Below, piece by piece: positions 45,218 through 55,369 of a DNA stretch of 64,000 nucleotides; the first letter of the stretch is position 1; each line of letters starts with the position of its first letter. Location of the stretch: NCBI GenBank assembly GCA_023213395.1, contig CM041465.1, positions 4,464,001 to 4,528,000 of the forward strand, in the 5' to 3' direction. The notes beneath the pieces were generated by a model that searched no databases, was not told the origin of the DNA, and worked only from the letters and a program-made list of their open reading frames with translations. This DNA is from Cycas panzhihuaensis. Its lineage: Eukaryota; Cycadophyta. The position numbers and the translations under genes are program-made.

Positions 45218-46274
45218 TATTTTCCAAGGATCTACCATATGTTTACAGGATGCGGAAAATTCTAGACATTGGTATAACTGAAAGAGATATGACCAAATGG
45301 TATCAAAATTATATGAAATTTTGTGTAAAGGGAGAAGGCACATCCCACTAGATGTGTACAAAAGGTGGGGTTCAGAAAATATCATTTGATTAGAGTTCAA
45401 GCCTTGTTTTTACATAAAATTAATCCCACTAGCGTAAAAAAAAATAGAAAATATATATTATAATTATATGAACAGAAATATGGCAAAATGACATCCCAAT
45501 GAGCTAAAATTTTGAGGAAGCAGAGGAGACATGCGTTCCTATACGTGTACCAAATTTGAGGTGAATTGGAGTCCGTTAAGGTCAGTTACAAGCTGCAACT
45601 TTTAAGACTTACATGAAGGCCACTTGGACAGCAGAAAAACAGCAAATACATATTATTATTAAATGAATAAAAATGCAGTCAAATGACATTCAAATGAGCT
45701 AAAAATTTGAGGAAGTTGAGGGGACATGCATTCCTATATGTGTACCAAATTTGAGCCAAATTGGAGTATGTTAAGATCTGTTACAAGCTACAACTTTTTA
45801 AGAATTGCATGAAGGCCACTTGGACAACATGCATTCTGGTGGTTAGTGGTTAGTGGTTATACTTGCATGATTCCGCTTGTTAAACATGCAATTTTGGTTT
45901 CTTTCTATAAATTGAGCCCTACTACAGGTTGGAGAGGTGGTTCTTGGAGACTTGACTTGGGAAGCATCCTTGGAGAGGCATTTGGAGGGTTGGAGTCCCC
46001 CTTATGGTATAATTATATCATTTATTCCTTGTAATTTTACCATTCTTTTGCTAGTTGATTTCTCCACCATTAAATGGAGATTTCCATAGTTTAATAAAAG
46101 TACTACTCCTCATACTTTTGGATCAATGTCAAGAATAAATGATTTGGTGTAGAATTTCCTTTCATAAGCTCATTGTTATTTTGATGTTATTGAGCTTTCT
46201 ACACTAACTCCCAGGATCTCAAGGAGAAAAGGTTGATAATTGACTTCTTCACCAACTAATCTCTTTTGGGATCA
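45218..46274 (+). repeat. LTR 2 (shared middle LTR)
   Basis: Matches LTRs 1 and 3 except that its first ten bases (TATTTTCCAA) differ from TGATCCAGGA of LTR 1. It serves as the 3' LTR of the short interior and the 5' LTR of the long one. TATA box at 45906. Confidence 0.9.
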
Positions 46275-46279
46275 TATTT

Positions 46280-46292
46280 TGGTATTAGAGCC
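46280..46292 (+). promoter_or_regulatory. Primer-binding site after LTR 2
   Basis: TGGTATTAGAGCC, identical to 44593-44605. Confidence 0.88.
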
Positions 46293-46317
46293 TCTGATAT
46301 TTTTTGTAGGGACTTGA

Positions 46318-47430
46318 ATGGTACAAACAAGGAAAGGATACAAAGAGAAAGGTGAAGACTTTCTTGTGTTGCAATCACCAAGAAGACAAAGAAAGAATCC
46401 AAGCACCATGGCTGAAAAAGAAGATGGAGAAATTAGATTTGGAAAGCTTGAGAAGAACGTAGAAGCCTTGATGCAAATGATGACCCACCTTCTACCTCTA
46501 TTCAAAGGAAAAGGCAAAGAGAAGGAATTTGAAGGAGGATCCACATATGACCACAACCATGAAGAGGAAGAGGAGGAGACCTTAAAGCACTCTTTTGAAG
46601 AAAGCAAGGGTACTTCATCTCATCAACCCTTTAAGGTGGAGGCAAAGTTGGATATTCCAACTTATGATGGAGAGGTAAATCTTTGAAAAGTTGGACCATT
46701 GGTTGGATCAACTTGAAACCTACTTCACAATTTATGCTTATAGTGATGCTCAAAAGCTTTCATTTGCTAGGCTCAAGTTGTGTAAACATGCATTGACATG
46801 GTGGAATGTATTTTTGAAGACTCATGATGTATCTTCTTTTTTATGGAGGGATTTTAAGAAAATAATAAAGAAGCAATTCTACCCCATAGGTCATGAGGAA
46901 GACCAATGGGTCACTTGGCAATATTTACGCCAAGGGAGAGGTGTAAGTGTCCAAGACTATACTTCTTTATTTTTTAGGCATGGCATGCTACTTGGTATTA
47001 ATATGGATGAACATGTCACTATTATGAAATTCATTGGAGGATTACATGAATACATAAGGAAGGAACTAAGGCTTTTTAAGGTTCAATCCATTGGAGAAGC
47101 AAGTAGGATGGCTACGGCAATAGAAAGTAAAAGCAAGAAATCTACATTCATGTCTAAAGATTCTACTTTTACTTCTAATAAGTATGAAAAGAATCCTAAA
47201 TTGCACTCATCTAAAAGGCAAGGAGGAAAGAAGAAAAGAACTAATTTTGTTAAAAGTTCTAACTATTGTGAGCATTGTGATATTAGTGGTCATATTACAA
47301 AGTGTTGGAAGTTGCATCCAGAGCTAAAGCCAAAGCATATTAAGGATATGGAATTAAGAAAGAAGGAAAAAGGGAAAGCACTACTTTCTGAGGTGGAGAT
47401 TCAAAGTGAAGGAGAAGAAGAGAAGGTTAC
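46318..47430 (+). pseudogene. Chromovirus-like gag
   Basis: The ATG at 46318 starts MVQTRKGYKEKGEDFLVLQS. An acidic stretch near residue 80 and DIPTYDGEVN follow. A one-base frameshift near 46680 passes into the frame from 46691: MDHWLDQLETYFTIYAYSD, LKLCKHALTWWNVF, HGMLLGINMDEHVTIMKFIG, the Retrotrans_gag core. The knuckle near 47270 reads YCEHCDISGHITKCWKLHP, with three residues between His and the last Cys where four are usual. A Lys-rich tail (KKSTFMSKDSTFTSNK) precedes it. Gag would assemble the particle and bind RNA. Confidence 0.88.
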
Positions 47431-48043
47431 TGTACTTACAAATTATGAAGATGATGCTGAGGAGGAACTATTTCACTTGAAGCTTCAAGTAGGAAATAGT
47501 ATGATTGGTGCCATTATAGATCCAGGGAACCAAAAGAATTTGATCTCAGAAAGTTTGGTAAAGAGCATTGGGTTGGTAACTACTCCTCACCCTCACCCAT
47601 ATCCTCTTGGTTGGATCCATAAAGATGTGGAAATACAAATATCAAAGCAATGTACACTTAAATTTTCCATCACTAATGATTTTGTTGATGAAGTAATATG
47701 TGATGTGGTGCCATTAGATGTATGCCATGTTGTGCTTGGAAGTCCCTACTTGTGGGATCGAGATGCACTCTTCTATCGAAGGGAGAGAAAGTATCGGTTG
47801 ATGAAGGATAACAAGGGCTTCATCATAAAGGCCACAAAGAAGCACTTGGATAAGATAGCATTAATTTCAACTACTCAAGCAAAAAGGATGATCAATGCAT
47901 GTGGTAAATTCATCATCTTAATGGTAAGGAGAAAAGAAGAGCCAAGAGATGAAGAAGGTTCTTCTACTCACACTCTTCTTATATCACCTAAACGAATGCA
48001 ACAAATTGAGGAGTTAAAGACAAGGTATGATATTCTATTTTAA
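47431..48043 (+). pseudogene. Chromovirus-like protease
   Basis: Part of the same 450-codon frame as gag. FHLKLQVGNSMIGAIIDPGN marks the active site: Asp-Pro-Gly where the family has Asp-Thr/Ser-Gly. DVVPLDVCHVVLGSPYLWDR is the C-terminal part with the conserved LG-x-P/PY-L-W. The frame ends in TAA at 48041 just before RT, in a position consistent with a mutated sense codon because the RT connector HVDGLPPKRKIEHEI follows in frame. Confidence 0.85.
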
Positions 48044-48880
48044 CATGTTGATGGGCTTCCACCAAAGAGAAAGATAGAGCATGAAATCACTCTTGTAGGA
48101 GATGCACCATTACCTAATGTTGCTTTGTATAGGCACTCCATTGTAGAGAATAATGAGATAAAGAGGCAAGTTGAGGAGTTGCTTGATCAAGGGGTCATAA
48201 GACCTTCATGTTCACCTTGTGGGTCACCAATTGTCTTAGTGCCTAAGAAGGATGGAGGATGGAGAATGTGTATAGATTTTCGTGCTTGAATAAAATTACA
48301 ATTAAAAATCACTACCCTTTGCCTCACATAGATGATTTGCTTGATCAAATTTAGCATGCTTGTTATTTCACTAAATTGAATTTAAAAAGTGGTTATCACC
48401 AAGTTAGGGTCAAGGAGGAGGACACATGGAAGACGGCCTTCAAAACAAAGCAAGGACTCTTTGAATGGATGGTTATGCCTTTCGAATTGTGTAATGCTCC
48501 TGCAACATTCATGAGGCTAATGAATGAAATGTTAAGACCTTACTTGGATAATTTTATTGTTGTCTATCTTGATGACATTTTGATTTTCAGCAACACATGG
48601 GAGGAACATTTGAAGCACATAGAAGAAGTTTTAAAGACTATGGCTAAGCATCATTTGAAGCTTAATGTGAAGAAGTGTGAATTTGGCAAGGAAAACTTGA
48701 TCTTCTTAGGCTTTGTGGTTGGAGGAGGAAAGTTGAGCATTGATCCACTCAAGACTCAAGCCATCCTCAAATGGCCTAGGCCAACAAACATCACAGAGGT
48801 GAGAAGTTTTTTAGGAGCTTGTCAATACTTGAGAAAGTTTATTCTTCATTTCTCATAGGTTGCAACACCTCTACATGGAT
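48044..48880 (+). pseudogene. Chromovirus-like reverse transcriptase
   Basis: Reads VEELLDQGVIRPSCSPCGSP, KKDGGWRMCIDFRA, then a one-base shift at about 48286 into NHYPLPHIDDLLDQI and a TAG at 48352 where Gln is usual, NLKSGYHQVRVKEEDTWKTA, FKTKQGLFEWMVMPFELCNA, VVYLDDILIFS with the catalytic YLDD (about 48566-48577), KCEFGKENLIFLGFVV and PTNITEVRSFLGACQYLRKF. A TAG at 48856 ends the 160-codon open piece. Catalytic aspartates are intact. Confidence 0.92.
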
Positions 48881-49400
48881 TGACAAAATCTAGTAGAAAG
48901 TTTACTTGGGGTTCCAAGGAGGAAGAAGCTTTTCTTCTTTTAAAGAAGAAAATTTATGAAGCACCAGTTTTGGCAATGCCAAATTTGCAAAGGCCTTTTG
49001 AAGTAGAAGCTGATGCAAGTGGAAATGCGATGGGAGCTATCCTTATTCAAGATGGGAAGCCTACTGCTTACCATTCGAAAGTCTTCACCCCTCATGTAAA
49101 GAACTACCCAATATATGATTGAGAAATGTTCGCACTTCATCAAGCATGCAAGCATTGGAGGTCATACTTGCTCGAAAAAGAGGTTGTAGTTCATACCGAT
49201 CATAAGCCTCTTCAATTTTTACAAACTCAAAGTAAATTACAGTAAGCAAGACACATGAAGTGGATGAGTTATTTACAACAATTCAATATTGTAATTAAGT
49301 ACAAAAAGGGATCTAATAACAAAATTATTGATATGTTATCTAGACCACCTTGTTCCACTTCTTCTTCTACTTTTGTTTGTAGTTCTCTTATGAGTTTGCA
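48881..49400 (+). pseudogene. Chromovirus-like RNase H
   Basis: KFTWGSKEEEAFLLLKKKIY, APVLAMPNLQRPFEVEADAS (first catalytic Asp in EADAS), AMGAILIQDGKPTAYHSKVF, a TGA at 49120 where Arg or another residue is usual, ALHQACKHWRSYL, VVVHTDHKPLQFLQTQSK, a TAA at 49243 (one step from Gln), RHMKWMSYLQQFNIVIKYKK, GSNNKIIDMLSR. The order and spacing are standard for Ty3 RNase H. Confidence 0.9.
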
Positions 49401-50313
49401 GGTGGAACCAATGTATCATGAAGAGTACAAAGACTTGTACCATGAAGATAAAGCTTTGAAGGAAGAAATAGAGAACCTAGTGAAAGGAAGACCTTCCCAG
49501 CTTGCTTGGAAGGATGGTCTACTTTTCAAAGGGGAGCAGCTCTATGTTCCATCAAAGGGAGACAAGATCAAGTGGCTTAGAGAAGCCCATACTTCTAAAG
49601 TAGCTAGTCACTTTGGTATAGAGAAGACTTTAGCAAACTTGAGAAGATATGTTGTATGGCCAAAAATACAAAATGATGTAAAAAAATATGTAAAAGGATG
49701 TGTAATGTGTAATACTTCTAAGGCTTCTTCTAGAAAATTAGGATTGTATACACCACTTCCTATTCCCACTAGGCCTTGGGAAAGTATCTCCATTGATTTT
49801 TTAGGGGGACTTCCCATGACTAGGAAGGGACATGATTATCTCTTTGTTGTTGTAGATAGGTTTAGTAAAATGATATGTCTAATACCTTGTAAGAAGACAA
49901 TCACAGGTATAGGAGCAGCTGAATTATTCTTGAGCATGTATGGAAGAATTTTGGCTTGCCTTCTTCCATCATTTCGCATCGAGGACACTCGATTCCTTTC
50001 ATCATTTTGGAAGTCGCTATGGGAGATGATGGATACCAAATTGAAGAGGAGTACAAGTTTCCATCCTCAAACAGATGGACAAACCAAGTAATGAATGTAG
50101 AACTTTGGTACATCTATTGAGGATACAATTCCAAGCATCCAAAGACTTGGGATGAATCATTAGCTTTTCTACAATTTGCTTTTAATAGCAATGCATGCAT
50201 CACACTCTAAAGCACCTTTTGAAGTTTTTGGGATACTTACCTCAAAGTCCATTTGACTTAGAGTTTTCCATGCAAGCTAAGGAAGGATCCAGTCAAAGAG
50301 AAGGAGGAGCATA
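49401..50313 (+). pseudogene. Chromovirus-like integrase
   Basis: Zinc finger HTSKVASHFGIEKT ... CVMCNTSKASSRK (49590-49735). Core: SISIDFLGGLPMTRKGHDYL with the first Asp. Near 49950-50000 a frameshift falls in the second-Asp region, and that position reads His (SHR-x-DTRF). The end QTDGQTK has Lys for the third acidic residue (Glu), one G-to-A step, followed at once by a TAA. The remaining core is readable only in fragments up to 50313. Confidence 0.88.
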
Positions 50314-50859
50314 ACAAGGCTTTAAGATACTTGGAGAAGATCCAGAGAGTCCACAAAGAAGTACATGATCAACTTCTAAGGACTCAACAAAAGTACAAGG
50401 AAAGACATGACAAGAATAGGCAAGTGTACTTTTCAAGAAGGAGATTTAGTATGGTTATACTTGAGCAAGGAGAGGTTAAAAGGAGAAGGCAAGAAACTCA
50501 AACCTATAAGGTATGGACCATTCAAGATTTTGAGAAAAGTAGGTGGAAATGCTTTCCAACTTGATCTTCCACCTTATATGCAAATATATTCAGTAGTAAA
50601 TGCTGAATACTTAAAACTCTTTGAGCCCTCCATGCTAGATGAGGAACAGGACCAGTTCACTTTACCTTTAGTTGATGATTTGTATTTGGAAAGTGAGGAG
50701 CCTCTCAAGGAAGATTATATCTTGGAGAGAAAATCTACCAAAATAAGACATAAGACACATGAATATTTTAGGATTGGAGTAGCAGGGCAATTGCCTAGTA
50801 AGGCCAAGTGGTTTAGTAGGCAACAAGGAGAACAACACTTTCCCCATCTCCAATTCTAA
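50314..50859 (+). pseudogene. Integrase tail with GPF module and chromodomain-like end
   Basis: KIQRVHKEVHDQLLRTQQKY, then a two-base deletion near 50424, then RYGPFKILRKVGGNAFQLDL (GPF module) and EYLKLFEPS. The last 60 residues, EEPLKEDYILERKSTKIRHK to AKWFSRQQGEQHFPHLQF, follow the strand-strand-helix layout of plant chromovirus chromodomains of the type lacking the full aromatic cage. Known chromodomains of this kind direct integration to particular chromatin. The TAA at 50857 lies 18 bases before LTR 3. The short interior has the same region without the two-base deletion. Confidence 0.75.
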
Positions 50860-50876
50860 GCCAAACAGGAGTTGGC

Positions 50877-51936
50877 TATTTTCCAAGGATCTACCATATG
50901 TTTACAGGATGCGAAAAATTCTAGACATTGGTATAACTGAAAGAGATATGACCAAATGGTATCAAAATTATATGAAATTTTGTGTAAAGGGAGAAGGCAC
51001 ATCCCACTAGATGTGTACAAAAGGTGGGGTTCAGAAAATATCATTTGATTAGAGTTCAAGCCTTGTTTTTACATAAAATTAATCCCACAGCTAGCAGAAA
51101 AAAAATAGAAAATATATATTATAATTATATGAATAGAAATATGGAAAAATGACATCCCAATGAGCTAAAATTTTGAGGAAGCAGAGGAGACATGCGTTCC
51201 TATACGTGTATCAAATTTGAGGTGAATTGGAGTCCGTTAAGGTCAGTTACAAGCTGCAACTTTTAAGACTTACATGAAGGCCACTTGGACAGCAGAAAAA
51301 CAGCAAATACATATTATTATTAAATGAATAAAAATGCAGTCAAATGACATCCAAATGAGCTAAACATTTGAGGAAGTTGAGGGGACATGCATTCCTATAT
51401 GTGTACCAAATTTGAGCCAAATTGGAGTATGTTAAGATCTGTTACAAGCTACAACTTTTTAAGAATTGCATGAAGGCCACTTGGACAACATGCATTCTGG
51501 TGGTTAGTGGTTAGTGGTTATACTTGCATGATTGCCGCTTGTTAAACATGCAATTTTGGTTTCTTTCTATAAATTGAGCCCTACTACAGGTTGGAGAGGT
51601 GGTTCTTGGAGACTTGACTTGGGAAGCATCCTTGGAGAGGCATTTGGAGGGTTGGAGTCCCCCTTATGGTATAATTATATCATTTATTCCTTGTAATTTT
51701 ACCATTCTTTTGCTAATTGATTTCTCCACCATTAAATGGAGATTTTCATAGTTTAATAAAAGTACTACTCCTCATACTTTTGGATCAATGTCAAGAATAA
51801 ATGATTTGGTGTAGAATTTCCTTTCATAAGCTCATTGTTATTTTGATGTTATTGAGCTTTCTACACTAACTCCCAGGATCTCAAGGAGAAAAGGTTGATA
51901 ATTGACTTCTTCACCAACTAATCTCTTTTAGGATCA
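50877..51936 (+). repeat. LTR 3 of the chromovirus-like tandem
   Basis: Nearly identical to LTR 2, including the altered first ten bases, and ends GGATCA flush with ACAAG. TATA box at 51568. The short purine-rich CAAACAGGAG at 50862-50871 is a candidate polypurine tract, though it is weak. Confidence 0.93.
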
Positions 51937-51941
51937 ACAAG
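51937..51941. repeat. Target-site duplication of the chromovirus-like element, right
   Basis: ACAAG, identical to 43532-43536. Confidence 0.92.
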
Positions 51942-52169
51942 CTACATGAGAGGGACATCCAAGGCCTAAATCTTAGCCGTAGAATCTAGGGTATTTGTAT
52001 TGAATGACCCTGATTCTCTTTAGCGGGGGGCGTTCCACGCCCCCCGCACTCTCGGCCAAGGGGGGCTCCCGCCCCACTTGGAACCCCCCGAGAAAGATTA
52101 GGGGGCGAAACTGCACCGAAAACACACAAAAATTTTAACCCCAAAATATTGTTGTTACAATATCCAACA
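51937..52169 (-). repeat. 3' LTR of C5, second part
   Basis: Continues the C5 LTR from the insertion point (CTACATGAGAGG) to TATCCAACA. It lacks about 67 bases present in the other LTR (around 56647-56713). It contains a perfect 11-base GC-rich inverted repeat at 52023-52047. The following ATCTCCACCTTGG is the complement of the polypurine tract. Confidence 0.9.
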
Positions 52170-52217
52170 ATCTCCACCTTGGCAACAATTTACCCAGTAC
52201 CTTTCCTAGACCCTTCA

Positions 52218-52900
52218 TCATCTTTTCTGTAAGCCAAGAGAAGTCAAACACCATTTGAACTTCTCTAATGATACTGGTTTTATGAATATATCAACACAAT
52301 TCTGATTGGTGTGAATCTTCTCAAGTGCCACTCCACCTGCTTCCACAACCTGTCTAACAAAATGGTATTTCAGAGCAATATGCTTTGTTCTACTGTGATA
52401 AGCTGGATTCTTGGCTAAGTAAATGGCACTTTGACTGTCACAAAATACCTTTATATTTTCCTATCTCCTTCCAAGCTCAACCAATAGACCCTGTAACCAG
52501 ATTGCTTCTTTACAAGCATGTGCTGCAGCAACATATTCAACTTCCATGGTTGAGAGTATAATTATGCTCTTCAATTTGGATATCCAACTAACTGGACCAT
52601 TTGCAAGAGTAAAAACATAACCTGAAGTAGACCTTATTTTGTCTAAATCTCCTGCAAAGTCTGAATCAACATATCCATAAACTTGATTTCTTGTACCTCC
52701 AAAGGTAATGCAGTAGTCACTCATATCTCTCAAATACCAAGGCACCCATTTCACTGTAACCCAATGTTCCTTTCCTGGATTTTCCATAAACCTGCTCACT
52801 ACACCGACTGCATGTGAAATATCAGGTCTTGTACATACCATGGCATATATCAAACTTCCTATTGCATTAGCATAAGGCATACGAGACATATAAGCCTTTT
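52218..52900 (-). pseudogene. C5 RNase H
   Basis: End of pol. In order: IGSLIYAMVCTRPDISHAVG at the RT end, YVDSDFAGDLDKIRSTSGYV, TMEVEYVAAAHACKEAIWLQ, GLLVELGRR and a stop near 52459, then VFCDSQSAIYLAKNPAYHSR, TKHIALKYHFVRQVVEAGGV, GLQKR and a TGA at 52218-52220. Catalytic acidic positions (DSD, MEVE, CDSQ) are present. Apart from the one stop, this is among the best preserved domains in the window. Confidence 0.9.
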
Positions 52901-53765
52901 CTTCTTTACAACTAGGACTTATATTCGAAGAAAGCTTAAAGTAGGAAGCCAATGGGATACTCACTGGTTTCACATTTGCCATACCAAACCTGGTTAGCAC
53001 CTTCTCCGCATATTTCTGCTGTGATAACCATAGCTTACCATTCTTCCTATCTCTGTGTATCTCCATGCTTAGGATTTGTTTTACATCTCCTAGATCCTTC
53101 ATATCAAAAGTTCTAGCCAATTGAGCCTTTAGCTTATTAATTTCTTCCATGCTCTTACTTGCAACCAGCATGTCATCAATATATAATACCAAGATAATGA
53201 ATAAGCCATTGTCCATAAATTTAAAGTAAACACAATGATCATACTCACTTCTTTTAAAATTTTGGCTCTCCATGAAGGCATCAAACTTCTTGTACCACTT
53301 CCTGGGTGATTACTTCAGGCCATACAATGATTTCTTGAGCCTGCAAACAAGTCTTTTCCTGCCATCTTGTACAAACCCTTATGGCTGATCCATATAGATC
53401 TCCTCATCTAAATCTCCATGTAGAAAAGTTATTTTTACATCTAACTGCTCCAACTCCAAATCGAGAGAAGCTACTAATGCTAACAGCACTTGAATTGAAA
53501 TAATTTTGATAACTGGTGAAAAGATCTCATGAAAGTCAATACCTGCTTTCTGTGCAAAACCTTTAGCCACCAGTCTTGCCTTGTATTTATCAACCTTTCC
53601 ATCAACATCTGTTTTATTTTTGAAAACCCACCTGCAACCAACAGTCTTCCTGCCATGTGGAAGTTCTACCAAGTCCCATGAATTATTTTTCTTCAAAGCA
53701 TCTATCTCTTCCTACATAGCCCTTATCTACTTCTCTCCATGGATATCATCTACTGCTTCCTAATA
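52901..53765 (-). pseudogene. C5 reverse transcriptase
   Basis: KKNNSWDLVELPHGRKTVGC, WVFKNKTDVDGKVDKYKARL, FAQKAGIDFHEIFSPVIKI, LEQLDVKITFLHGDLDEEIY, MDQP and TAA, RLKKSLYGLK and TAA, then the 270-codon piece FKRSEYDHCVYFKFMDNGLF, LVLYIDDMLVASKSMEEINK (catalytic YIDD near 53180), FDMKDLGDVKQILSMEIHRD, KYAEKVLTRFGMANVKPVSI. Both stops are CAA-to-TAA at positions where Gln is normal. Confidence 0.93.
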
Positions 53766-53979
53766 ACATGTGGGCTCACCATCATTAGAAACTAAAGCAA
53801 TAGAAATAGAAGGGATGTACATGTTAGGTGGATGACTAACTTATGTAGATCTTCTAACTGTTCGTAGAGGAGTGTTCATATACTCCTGTGAATCTGCTAC
53901 TGATTCATCTTCAGAAAGATCTCCATGCTCTTCTGATTCCATAGATGGTTGCATTTCAAACTTGACTTATTGATGTTCA

Positions 53980-54950
53980 TCTTGCTGCTCCTATTTCATT
54001 TCATCTTCTACATTGTCTGATTTTACAAGGGAAGATTCATCAAATATGACATCTCTGTTAATGGTGATTTTATGGACAGTAGGATCCCACAACATGTATC
54101 CCTTCACACCATCCTTATCACCATGACCAACAAAGATATATCTCTTGGATTTTGGGTCTAACTTTGAACATTTACTTTTGTCAGTCCAGGCATAAGCATC
54201 ACAACCAAAAACTTTTAAATTTGAATAATCGCATGGATGTCCAATCCATACCTCTTCAGGAATCTTGCAATCTATTGCAAGTGATGGTGACTTGTTTACC
54301 AGATAGTAAGTTGTTTGAACAGTTTCTGCCCATAAGCCCTGCTCCACTCATGCATTACTTAGCATGCTTCTTGCTCTTTCTAAGAGTGTCCTATTCATGC
54401 ACTCAGTAATGTCATTTTGCTACGTAGTATAACTAGTGGTCTTGTGTCTTTCAATCCCAGCTTCTCTGCAATAGTTCTCAAACTCCAAGAAGTTGAACTC
54501 ACCTCCATTGTAAGTTCTTAAAGATTTGATTGTCTTGCCAATATTATTCTTAACTAAAGCCTTGAACTACTTAAACACACTAAAAACTTCAGACTTCCTT
54601 TTCAAAAAATAGACCCATATCTTCCTGGAGTAATCATCTATAAATGTGACATAATACAATGATCCTCCACAAGATATTTTAGGGGCTGGTCCCCATACAT
54701 CTGAATGTATGTAATCTAGAACGCCTTTACTAGTGTGACTCCCTACTTTAAACCTGAGTCTACACTACTTTCCAAAAATACAATGTTTACAGAAAGCCAA
54801 ATCTGAAAGCTGCAAGTTAGGAAGTAACTTACGGTTTATCAGCACTTGAAGTCCTTTCTCACTCATGTGCCCAAGTCTCTAATGCCATAATTGAGCTGGA
54901 TCTTCTGCAGTCTTTGATGTTGTAGTTGCTTGGCTAACATCTGTACTTCC
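53980..54950 (-). pseudogene. C5 integrase
   Basis: GAG-pre-integrase HHCC region (RLGHMSEKGLQVL ... FCKHCIFGK), core LDYIHSDVWGPAPKI with the first Asp, LRTYNGGEFNFLEFENY with Tyr at the second Asp position, TECMNRTLLERARSMLSNA retaining Glu, then the 118-codon piece VEQGLWAETVQTTYYLVNKS ... SKRYIFVGHGDKDGVKGYML ... NRDVIFDESSLVKSDNVEDE, the usual C-terminal part before RT. Stops include several TAG codons one step from CAG or TGG. Confidence 0.9.
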
Positions 54951-55355
54951 CACTAAAATGTAAAGATTTCATTTCTTTAAGGCTTTCATAACAACTAAGG
55001 CGCCCTTGGACACCTTTAGGACTCCTTCATGACCTATATTTTTAAAACCACCCAAATCTAATTCACCTAAGGAAATCAGATTCCTTTTCAAATCAGGTAC
55101 ATGTCTAATCTCATTTAATGTTCTGACTACCCCATCGAACATCTTAATTCTGATACTACCAGTGCCCACTGTCTTATAAGAAACTTCATTTCCTATAAGT
55201 ACATCACAACCATCAAGAGGTTGGTATGATGAAAACCAACTCTTGTATGGACACATGTGGTACGAAGCACCTGAATCTAATAACCAGCCATGGTGATAAT
55301 GAGAAACATTACAAGTGACCAAGACATCATCATCCATACCTTGATTTGACTCCAC
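54951..55355 (-). pseudogene. C5 protease and linker
   Basis: A 128-codon open piece: HYHHGWLLDSGASYHMCPYK carries an intact Asp-Ser-Gly active site (about 55285-55275), then GTGSIRIKMFDGVVRTLNEI and RHVPDLKRNLISLGELDLGG, the conserved copia protease tail. It would cleave the copia polyprotein. The phrase RNLISLGELD resembles the Tork lineage. Confidence 0.9.
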
Positions 55356-55369
55356 CTAATTCGCCTCCT

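Larger units (their letters stand above)
43537..51936 (+). mobile_element. Chromovirus-like Ty3 tandem: LTR-short-LTR-long-LTR
   Basis: Three LTRs (43537-44587, 45218-46274, 50877-51936) enclose a 630-bp deleted interior and a 4.6-kb interior. The outer ends are TGATCC and GGATCA and are flanked by the ACAAG duplication inside the C5 LTR. The long interior carries gag, protease, RT, RNase H, integrase and a chromodomain-like tail in the canonical Ty3 order; all are broken. A tandem with one shared middle LTR is the expected product of unequal recombination between LTRs of one insertion. Confidence 0.92.

Noticed and set aside
49608-50113. Minus-strand frames opposite the chromovirus-like integrase as antisense genes
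   Set aside because: They mirror the coding strand of a well recognised integrase, are under 75 codons and resemble nothing; unlike the PMD case, no second element preserves them.
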